Assembly (NCBI GenBank): GCA_030689585.1
Contig: JAUYFZ010000209.1
Location: forward strand, 1 to 13,292
DNA from: Rhodocyclaceae bacterium
GTDB lineage: Bacteria > Pseudomonadota > Gammaproteobacteria > Burkholderiales > Rhodocyclaceae
Length of the DNA: 13,292 nucleotides
Reading direction: 5' to 3'
Within the stretch, counting starts at the first letter, position 1, and every line of letters begins with the position of its first letter. The position numbers and the translations under genes are program-made. Below, in pieces: positions 8,009-13,292 of this stretch. The notes below the pieces were generated by a model. The model did no database searches. It was not told the origin of the DNA and saw only the letters and a program-made list of their open reading frames with translations.

Positions 8009-9510
8009 TGAACTTTTTACTCAGCCTCTCTATCTGGACCCCCATCCTCGGCGCATTGCTCATCTTCGCCGTTAGTGCCATCGGTGCCATTGGTGAACAT
8101 AGCTCATCTCAACAACGCAATACCGTTCGCTGGCTATCGCTTGCCGTCGCACTGGTAAGTTTTCTGGTCACCCTACCGCTTTATCTCGGCTTCGACACTC
8201 AAGCAACCAGCTTCCAGTTCATCGAACAGGCTCCTTGGATTCCACGATTCAACGTCTGGTATCTTTTAGGTGTTGACGGCATTTCATTGCTTTTCATTTT
8301 GCTTAATAGCTTTATCACCGTGCTGGTGGTATTGGCCGGCTGGGAAGTAATCGAAGAAAAGCAAGCCCAGTACATGGGAGCCTTCCTCATCATGTCGGGC
8401 CTGATGAACGGCATCTTCGCCGCACTCGATGCCATGTTGTTCTACGTGTTCTTTGAGGCCAGCCTAATTCCGATGTACATCATCATCGGTGTCTGGGGCG
8501 GTCCGAACCGTGTTTATGCCGCCTTCAAATTCTTCCTCTACACCCTTGCAGGCTCACTTCTGATGCTCGTGGCCCTGATCTGGCTGTTCCTAGAATCCGG
8601 CGGCAGTTTTGTCTTGCCGGAATGGCACGCACTCAAGATCGGCATGGCTCCTCAAATCCTGCTGTTTATTGCCTTCCTAATCGCCTTTGCCGTCAAGGTG
8701 CCCATGTGGCCGGTGCATACTTGGTTACCCGATGCCCACGTCGAGGCTCCCACAGGGGGCTCGGTCGTGCTGGCCGCCATCATGCTGAAACTGGGTGCCT
8801 ACGGCTTCCTGCGGTTCTCACTACCTATCGCACCGGATGCCAGCCATTATTTCGCCCCGATGATGATTGCACTCTCGCTCATCGCCGTGATCTACATCGG
8901 CTTTGTAGCCTTGGTGCAAACCGACATGAAGAAGCTGATCGCCTATTCTTCAATCTCTCACATGGGGTTTGTCACGCTGGGATTTTTCCTCTTCAATTCG
9001 CTCGGCATCGAAGGTGCTTTGGTGCAGATGATCTCCCACGGGTTCATCTCCGCTGCGATGTTCCTCTGCGTTGGCGTGATGTATGACCGCATGCATTCGC
9101 GCATGATCGGCGATTACGGCGGCGTCATCCACACCATGCCGAAATTTGCCGCTCTGTTCGTTTTCTTCGCCATGGCCAATGCAGGGTTGCCCGCCACGTC
9201 CGGCTTCGTCGGTGAATTCATGGTCATTCTGGGGGCTGTCAAAACCAACTTCTGGGTGGCTGCGGCCGCCGCGACCACGCTCATCATGGGAGCCGCCTAC
9301 ACACTCTGGATGGTCAAGCGCGTTGCCTTCGGCCCCATTGCCAACGATCACGTGCGCCATCTCGTCGATATCAATCAACGTGAATTTTTGATCCTCGCAC
9401 TGCTTGCCGTCTGCGTACTGGGCATGGGACTCTATCCCTTCCCCTTCACCGATGTCATGCACATCTCCGTCGATAACCTGCTCCGGCATGTTGCCGTCAG
9501 CAAACTGTAG
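8005..9510 (+). CDS. nuoM: NADH-quinone oxidoreductase subunit M (NuoM)
   Basis: NuoM is the middle antiporter-like (ND4-type) proton-pumping subunit (501 residues from ATG 8005). Essential charged residues appear in their motifs: E151 in FYVFFEASLIPMYIIIGVWG, K231 in AFAVKVPMWPVHTWLPDAH, K262 in AAIMLKLGAYGF, and the glutamate of TSGFVGEFMVIL near the end. These match E144, K234, K265 and E407 of E. coli. Two adjacent ATG codons (8005 and 8008) could serve. ATG 8005 gives the usual 4-base overlap with nuoL, while 8008 is better spaced from a weak CGGAA. The frame upstream of 8005 lies within nuoL and is not conserved. The C-terminus HISVDNLLRHVAVSKL resembles betaproteobacterial NuoM. Confidence 0.97.
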   Translation: MMNFLLSLSIWTPILGALLIFAVSAIGAIGEHSSSQQRNTVRWLSLAVALVSFLVTLPLYLGFDTQATSFQFIEQAPWIPRFNVWYLLGVDGISLLFILLNSFITVLVVLAGWEVIEEKQAQYMGAFLIMSGLMNGIFAALDAMLFYVFFEASLIPMYIIIGVWGGPNRVYAAFKFFLYTLAGSLLMLVALIWLFLESGGSFVLPEWHALKIGMAPQILLFIAFLIAFAVKVPMWPVHTWLPDAHVEAPTGGSVVLAAIMLKLGAYGFLRFSLPIAPDASHYFAPMMIALSLIAVIYIGFVALVQTDMKKLIAYSSISHMGFVTLGFFLFNSLGIEGALVQMISHGFISAAMFLCVGVMYDRMHSRMIGDYGGVIHTMPKFAALFVFFAMANAGLPATSGFVGEFMVILGAVKTNFWVAAAAATTLIMGAAYTLWMVKRVAFGPIANDHVRHLVDINQREFLILALLAVCVLGMGLYPFPFTDVMHISVDNLLRHVAVSKL

Positions 9511-9519
9511 GGAACGACA

Positions 9520-11001
9520 ATGCTCCAAAATTTTATTGCACCAGACTTAACGCCCGCCCTGCCGGAAATCTTCCTGTTGTCCATGGCGTGCGCGATTCTG
9601 CTCCTAAGTGCTTTCACTCACCGAACACGCCTCATCGCCGCGCTCATCGGCCCACTCACCCAACTCACGCTGGTAGGCTGTGCCGTTCTCACCTACCTCA
9701 CCATGGACACCCAAACGGTGCTGACTTTCAGCAACATGTTTGTAGATGACCTGTTGGGCGATTTTCTAAAACTGATCCTCATGGTGGCCGTGACGACCGT
9801 TCTGGTCTACAGCCGTGATTATCTAGCAGTGCGTAATCTTGAAAAACCAGAGTTCTATCTGCTAGTACTCTTCGCCACCCTCGGCATGATGGTCATGATC
9901 TCCGCATCGCATCTGATCACTGTCTATCTGGGTCTGGAACTACTCTCGCTCTCCCTCTACGCACTGGTCGCCATTGACCGCGATTCCTCCCGTGCCACCG
10001 AAGCTGCGATGAAGTATTTCATCCTAGGCGCGCTCGCTTCCGGCCTCTTGCTCTACGGCATGTCGATGATCTACGGAGCCACAGGCACGCTTGAAATTGG
10101 CGGTATCGCCCAGGCCATTGACAATCATGCGGCCAACAGCGGATTGATGATCTTCGGCCTAGTCTTCCTAGTGGCCGGCATCGGATTCAAACTGGGTGCC
10201 GTCCCCTTCCACATGTGGATTCCCGACGTGTATCAGGGCGCACCCACTCCCATGACCCTCCTGATCGGCTCGGCCCCCAAACTGGCTGCTTTTGCCATGA
10301 CACTGCGCCTGCTCGTTTATGGTCTCTTTGACCTGGCGGGACACTGGCAAGCCATGTTCATGATTATGGCGGTACTCTCCATCGCACTCGGCAATCTGGC
10401 CGCCATCGCCCAGACCAACCTCAAACGAATGCTCGGTTACTCCACCATCTCTCACATGGGCTTTTTATTGTTGGCCCTGATGAGCGGGGTCGTCGGAGAT
10501 GACAAGCATTTCGCGCTCAATGCCTATAGCGTGGCGATGTACTACGTCGTCGCCTATGTGATGATGTCACTGGGCAGCTTCGGCATGATCCTGTTGCTCT
10601 CCCGTGCCGGACATGAAGCCGAAAACCTCGACGATTTCAAAGGGTTGAACAAAAGAAGTCCGTGGTTCGCCGCGATGATGATGATTTTCATGCTCTCCAT
10701 GGCGGGCATTCCCTTCTTTGTCGGCTTCTTCGCCAAATTCTCGGTACTACTGGCGGCAGTGGATGCGGGTTATCTATCCCTCGTCATCTTCGCCGTAATC
10801 TTTTCGCTCATCGGTGCTTTTTATTACTTGCGCGTGATCAAACTCATGTACTTCGATCCACCCATCGACACGGCCCCCATTGAAGCACGTCTCGACATGC
10901 GCGTGCTATTGTCGGCTAATGGAATCGGCGTGGCACTCTTTGGCCTCTTTCCGAACATGCTGATGGCATTGTGCACGGCAACCCTCATCCATTCGATGTA
11001 G
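9520..11001 (+). CDS. nuoN: NADH-quinone oxidoreductase subunit N (NuoN)
   Basis: NuoN is the inner antiporter-like (ND2-type) proton-pumping subunit (493 residues). Motifs are the glutamate E140 in [18 protein letters not shown]224 in [19 protein letters not shown] with [11 protein letters not shown] after it, K254 in [10 protein letters not shown], and a late lysine in [13 protein letters not shown]. These match E133, K217, K247 and K395 of E. coli. AGGGA (9509-9513) lies 6 bases before ATG 9520, and only 9 bases separate it from nuoM. It is the last nuo gene. No intrinsic terminator is visible before the tRNA gene, which starts 19 bases after its stop, so transcription probably runs on. 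Confidence 0.97.
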   Translation: MLQNFIAPDLTPALPEIFLLSMACAILLLSAFTHRTRLIAALIGPLTQLTLVGCAVLTYLTMDTQTVLTFSNMFVDDLLGDFLKLILMVAVTTVLVYSRDYLAVRNLEKPEFYLLVLFATLGMMVMISASHLITVYLGLELLSLSLYALVAIDRDSSRATEAAMKYFILGALASGLLLYGMSMIYGATGTLEIGGIAQAIDNHAANSGLMIFGLVFLVAGIGFKLGAVPFHMWIPDVYQGAPTPMTLLIGSAPKLAAFAMTLRLLVYGLFDLAGHWQAMFMIMAVLSIALGNLAAIAQTNLKRMLGYSTISHMGFLLLALMSGVVGDDKHFALNAYSVAMYYVVAYVMMSLGSFGMILLLSRAGHEAENLDDFKGLNKRSPWFAAMMMIFMLSMAGIPFFVGFFAKFSVLLAAVDAGYLSLVIFAVIFSLIGAFYYLRVIKLMYFDPPIDTAPIEARLDMRVLLSANGIGVALFGLFPNMLMALCTATLIHSM

Positions 11002-11020
11002 AATCCGACCTTTCAAATTT

Positions 11021-11095
11021 GGGCGGTTAACTCAGCGGTAGAGTGTTACCTTCACACGGTAGAAGCCACTGGTTCGATCCCAGTACCGCCCACCA
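11021..11095 (+). tRNA. tRNA-Val (anticodon CAC)
   Basis: A complete cloverleaf can be drawn. The acceptor stem is GGGCGGT (11021-11027) with ACCGCCC (11085-11091), the D stem ACTC/GAGT, and the anticodon stem TTACC/GGTAG with loop TTCACAC. The T arm is ACTGG-TTCGATC-CCAGT. The anticodon at 11053-11055 is CAC, reading GTG valine codons. The CCA end is encoded (11093-11095). It starts 19 bases after the nuoN stop and may be cut from the nuo transcript. A TAGAAT box (10999-11004) could be part of its own promoter, but no good -35 is visible. Confidence 0.96.
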
Positions 11096-11102
11096 TTTTG
11101 AT

Positions 11103-11107
11103 AGGAG
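11103..11107 (+). promoter_or_regulatory. Ribosome binding site of the Uma2-family gene
   Basis: AGGAG lies 7 bases before ATG 11115 and decides that start over an in-frame upstream codon that would lie within the tRNA gene. Confidence 0.75.
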
Positions 11108-11114
11108 AAACTTG

Positions 11115-11702
11115 ATGGCACTTCCTCAACTCAAAATGACCCTCGATGATTTTGTCGACTGGGAAAATGAGCAGCCGGAGCGTCATATCTTCTATCGCGG
11201 TGAAATCTTCGCCATGAACGACGGTGAGGTTTCTGCCATGGCAGGGGTTCGTAAAGCCCATGCCCATGTCACCTTGAATCTCGGTGCTGCTCTCAACTCC
11301 CCTCTACGTGGCACCCCCTGTAAACCCTTTATCACTGATGTAAAACTACGCATTGATGCGGCAGAAACCATGTTCTACCCAGACATCATGGTCGGTTGTG
11401 ATCCCCGTGATAAAAAAACGCCGCTTCATCTCGCGCATCCAAAACTCATTATCGAAGTGTTATCCGAATCCACAGCAGCCTTCGACCGAGGTTTGAAATT
11501 CATCACCTGTCGCCGCATCGACACCTTGGAAGAATATGCCTTGGTCGATATCGATCATCGTTGCGTCGAAGTTTTTCGTCGAAACTCAGATAACCAGTGG
11601 GTGCTACACGAATTCTCAGGTGAAGAATCCGTCGAATTTGCCAGCGTCGGACTCACCCTCTCCGCCGAACTGCTCTACGAAAACGTGGATATTGAAGAAT
11701 AA
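11115..11702 (+). CDS. Uma2-family (DUF820) putative restriction-fold nuclease
   Basis: This 195-residue protein opens with LTLDDF-like MTLDDFVDWENEQPERHIFYRGEI-type features typical of Uma2 proteins. The family is predicted to have a PD-(D/E)XK endonuclease fold; cellular roles are largely unknown and copies are often numerous and mobile. Candidate catalytic residues are D90 in FYPDIMV, E114 in LIIEVLSEST and K128 in DRGLKF, all in the expected spacing. The start at ATG 11115 is supported by AGGAG. It begins 19 bases after the tRNA and has no visible promoter of its own. Its stop TAA sits in the target duplication of the following MITE; before that insertion the TAA overlapped an ATG (TAATG) of the next gene. 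A nuclease activity is a family inference only. Confidence 0.85.
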   Translation: MALPQLKMTLDDFVDWENEQPERHIFYRGEIFAMNDGEVSAMAGVRKAHAHVTLNLGAALNSPLRGTPCKPFITDVKLRIDAAETMFYPDIMVGCDPRDKKTPLHLAHPKLIIEVLSESTAAFDRGLKFITCRRIDTLEEYALVDIDHRCVEVFRRNSDNQWVLHEFSGEESVEFASVGLTLSAELLYENVDIEE

Positions 11703-11704
11703 TG
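11697..11704 (+). repeat. Target site duplication, left copy (GAATAATG)
   Basis: Eight bases directly before the left terminal repeat of the MITE, identical to 11859-11866. They include the TAA stop of the Uma2-family gene. Confidence 0.85.
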
Positions 11705-11858
11705 GTAACTACTCAGGTCGGTGTCAATCTCCCTCCCCTTCAAGGGGAGGGCTGGGGTGGGGATGGGGTTTTACGCGGAATTCCCCCCCCCATCCCCCTC
11801 CCCGCCTCCCCCTTGAAGGGGGAGGAGAGCTGTGTTGCGACCGGACCTGAGTAGTTAC
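11705..11858. mobile_element. 154-base MITE with IS66-type ends
   Basis: The ends are perfect 15-base inverted repeats: GTAACTACTCAGGTC (11705-11719) and GACCTGAGTAGTTAC (11844-11858). They are flanked by a perfect 8-base direct repeat GAATAATG. IS66-family elements have ends starting GTAA and make 8-base target duplications, so this is probably a non-autonomous derivative. There is no transposase inside. The interior is a nested inverted repeat: palindrome CCCTCCCC-TTCAA-GGGGAGGG with a run of GGGG blocks, a short AT-richer loop (about 11768-11782), then a C9 run and the complementary arm ending CCTCCCC-CTTGAAG-type palindrome at 11805-11825. The G blocks at 11745-11767 could form a quadruplex. 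The structure may also end transcription after uma2. Confidence 0.85.
11729..11825 (+). repeat. Paired GC-rich palindromes inside the MITE
   Basis: The left unit at 11729-11751 and an inverted unit at 11805-11825 share the CCTCCCC/GGGGAGG hairpin seen at 4691-4780 and 13264-13286. Together they form the arms of a long hairpin. Confidence 0.85.
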
Positions 11859-11866
11859 GAATAATG
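11859..11866 (+). repeat. Target site duplication, right copy (GAATAATG)
   Basis: Identical to 11697-11704. It contains the ATG (11864) that starts a 36-codon frame leading towards the capK-like gene. Confidence 0.85.
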
Positions 11867-11974
11867 GCACTCAATCACACTCCCCCTCTGCCATGCGCCC
11901 TCTCCTTCAATGCAGCCCTGCTAGATTTTGGTCGTGCCGTTGAAGAGAGGTGGTCTACGGGCGATACCGCTTGA
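11864..11974 (+). pseudogene. Probable out-of-frame 5' end of the capK-like gene
   Basis: From ATG 11864 a frame of 36 codons ends at 11972-11974, overlapping the next frame by 23 to 25 bases. It contains AALLDFGRAVEERW, which could be the N-terminal helix missing from the 411-residue frame that follows. About 29 codons from here would bring that protein to about 440 residues, a normal size for the family. Without the MITE, this ATG would overlap the uma2 stop as TAATG. I see no clear Shine-Dalgarno site now. It may instead be chance coding. Confidence 0.4.
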
Positions 11975-13185
11975 TTACCCAACTGCTCGCCAATCAATCC
12001 CTGACGAAGGAACACCTGCACCACAAACAACAGGACGATTTGAGGAACATCGTCCGCTTTGCTGTGCAAAACACAGACTACTACCGCGATCGCTTCTGCG
12101 GTTTTGAAGAAGCCGAGCTGAAAAACCTGCCCCTCTTGCGCAAGCAGGATGTCACCGCCAACCTCGATGCCCTGCTCGTTCGCACCGCTAAGGATCACGC
12201 CAAACTAGGCCATACAGGGGGTTCCACCGGTTGTCCGCTGGCCTTCTGGTATGACGATGCCAAGCATGCGTTAATGCGGGCGGGCATGACACGCAGTTAC
12301 ATGATGTCGGGCTGGCAACCCGGCCAAAAAATCATCAACTTTTGGGGAGCCGCTCGTGACATCGGTGCGGGTGGCGTTTTTGACGACAACCCTGAAGCCT
12401 CGGAAAGAACGTTACCCGCTCAGGAATTCAACGAAACAAAATTGCAGGAGTGGGCTGAATTCATCTTGGCCTATCAACCCGTTTTACTGCAAGGTTACGC
12501 CTCGGCACTGACCGCCTTGGCCGACTTCATCATCGATCATCACCACAGGATGCCCCCTACCCTGCTCGGCATTTATTCCACCGCTGAAATGCTGGATGAT
12601 CATGCCCGTGAACGGATGAAACGCGCTTTCGGCTGCCACGTCTTCAACCAATATGGCAGTCGCGAAATCCCCAACATCGCCTGCGAATGCCAGCACGGCA
12701 ACATGCACATTTTCACTGACATGGTGTTCTTAGAATCACTGGTTCTGGAAGATGAGACTCGTTTAATCGTCACCTCTCTGACAAACCGCTTAATGCCCAT
12801 GATTCGCTATGACATCGGGGATTCTGGGCAACTCAAGGAAGGCGACTGTCGCTGCGGTTCCCCCTTCCCCCTGATGGAAGTGGGACTATGCCGCAAAAAC
12901 GATTTCATTCGCACAACAGATGGTCGCCGTATCCATCCTTCCTACTTTAATCGCCTACTTTATGGCGAAACACGAATTAAAGAATATCAATGGGTGCAAG
13001 ACACGCCCGATCACCTCACGTTGAACATCGTCCCCCATGGAAATTGGCCGCCTCACCTGTCTGTGCTACTCCAAGACAGTATTCAACGCGACCTTGACAT
13101 GCGGTTAGATGTAAAACCAAGCAACACTATCGCCCGCACTCTATCGGGTAAACGACGATTCGTTATCGGGTTGCCAACGCTCTGA
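11950..13185 (+). CDS. CapK/PaaK-type adenylate-forming enzyme (phenylacetate-CoA ligase family)
   Basis: The frame gives 411 residues from GTG 11950. Family motifs in order: NTDYYRDRF near residue 41, the phosphate-binding loop GHTGGSTGCPL (87-97), LLQGYASALTALADFI (179-194), the NQYGSREI block (233-240), the RYDIGD adenylation motif (286-291), and a C-terminal SGKRRFV (399-405) with the usual late lysine. Cysteines C245, C247, C300 and C302 (CEC, CRCG) could bind a metal, as seen in relatives. Such enzymes activate a carboxylic acid as an acyl-adenylate; CapK-type members sit in capsule or exopolysaccharide loci, but no such neighbours are visible here. The substrate is unknown. The GTG start is uncertain: AGAGAGG overlaps it, and the protein looks about 25-30 residues short at the N-terminus, which suggests a frameshift or decay. 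Confidence 0.75.
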   Translation: MVYGRYRLITQLLANQSLTKEHLHHKQQDDLRNIVRFAVQNTDYYRDRFCGFEEAELKNLPLLRKQDVTANLDALLVRTAKDHAKLGHTGGSTGCPLAFWYDDAKHALMRAGMTRSYMMSGWQPGQKIINFWGAARDIGAGGVFDDNPEASERTLPAQEFNETKLQEWAEFILAYQPVLLQGYASALTALADFIIDHHHRMPPTLLGIYSTAEMLDDHARERMKRAFGCHVFNQYGSREIPNIACECQHGNMHIFTDMVFLESLVLEDETRLIVTSLTNRLMPMIRYDIGDSGQLKEGDCRCGSPFPLMEVGLCRKNDFIRTTDGRRIHPSYFNRLLYGETRIKEYQWVQDTPDHLTLNIVPHGNWPPHLSVLLQDSIQRDLDMRLDVKPSNTIARTLSGKRRFVIGLPTL

Positions 13186-13263
13186 CGTAAAAATCTGGCT
13201 CTAGGTTTTAATGGCTCTATGCGGTTTGTAGTGGGTGACATGCCATATCGCTGACATGATAGT

Positions 13264-13292
13264 CTCCCTCCCCTTCAAGGGGAGGGTTGGGG
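13264..13292 (+). repeat. GC-rich palindromic repeat, cut by the window edge
   Basis: A third locus of the same family: CTCCCTCCCC, TTCAA, GGGGAGGG, then TTGGGG. The first 23 bases equal 11729-11751 exactly. It lies 78 bases after the capK-like stop and probably continues past the window. The 78 bases in between (13186-13263) hold nothing that I can identify. Confidence 0.8.

Noticed and set aside
8950..9528. Minus-strand frame of 192 codons opposite nuoM
   Set aside because: It is a shadow of nuoM with histidine- and acid-rich composition and no supporting start signal.
10969..11004. Promoter for tRNA-Val (TTGTGC and TAGAAT)
   Set aside because: The boxes are 24 bases apart, too far for a standard promoter, and no better -35 lies at the right distance; the TAGAAT alone is weak evidence.
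11536..11850. Plus-strand frame of 104 codons over uma2 and the MITE
   Set aside because: Its first part is out of frame within uma2 and its second part is repeat translation.

Overview
The window holds the 3' three quarters of a respiratory complex I (NADH:quinone oxidoreductase) operon on the + strand, in the canonical order nuoF(partial)-G-H-I-J-K-L-M-N. It is followed by a tRNA-Val gene, a Uma2-family nuclease-like gene and a CapK/PaaK-type adenylate-forming enzyme gene. Subunit sequences, the lack of the N7 cluster cysteines in NuoG, the 161-residue NuoI and the NuoM C-terminus resemble betaproteobacterial complex I. GC content looks moderate. I infer a betaproteobacterium (Nitrosomonadales/Ferrovum-like is possible) but cannot prove it from this window.

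Layout: 1-974 nuoF 3' part; 968-3019 nuoG; 3019-4098 nuoH; 4095-4580 nuoI; 4577-5025 an inserted block; 5044-5676 nuoJ; 5673-5978 nuoK; 5987-8008 nuoL; 8005-9510 nuoM; 9520-11001 nuoN; 11021-11095 tRNA-Val(CAC); 11115-11702 uma2-like gene; 11705-11858 a MITE; 11864/11950-13185 capK-like gene; 13264-13292 the start of another GC-rich repeat. Most nuo genes overlap by 1-7 bases or lie within about 20 bases of each other, so they form one translationally coupled operon. F, G and I carry FMN and Fe-S clusters. H, J, K, L, M and N form the membrane arm that reduces quinone and pumps protons.

The two most interesting places are insertions at gene ends. (1) Between nuoI and nuoJ the last 45 bases of nuoI occur twice with one mismatch. 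Between the copies lies the relic of a PIN-toxin/antitoxin module: the toxin start and end remain, its core is replaced by a cluster of GC-rich palindromes, and the antitoxin-like gene is complete but fused in frame to the duplicated NuoI tail. The toxin ATG supplies the stop codon now used by nuoI, and the duplicated tail brings the antitoxin reading frame to the ribosome-binding site of nuoJ. (2) After uma2 there is a 154-base MITE with perfect 15-base terminal inverted repeats starting GTAA and a perfect 8-base target duplication, which are the hallmarks of the IS66 family. It landed exactly on a TAATG stop/start overlap. The downstream capK-like gene appears frameshifted near its 5' end.

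Other points: a run of ten G in nuoL could slip into an immediate stop. A family of palindromes centred on CCCCTTCAAGGGG occurs at three sites (inside the nuo operon, inside the MITE, and at the right edge). No CRISPR array, rRNA, full IS element or prophage gene is visible.
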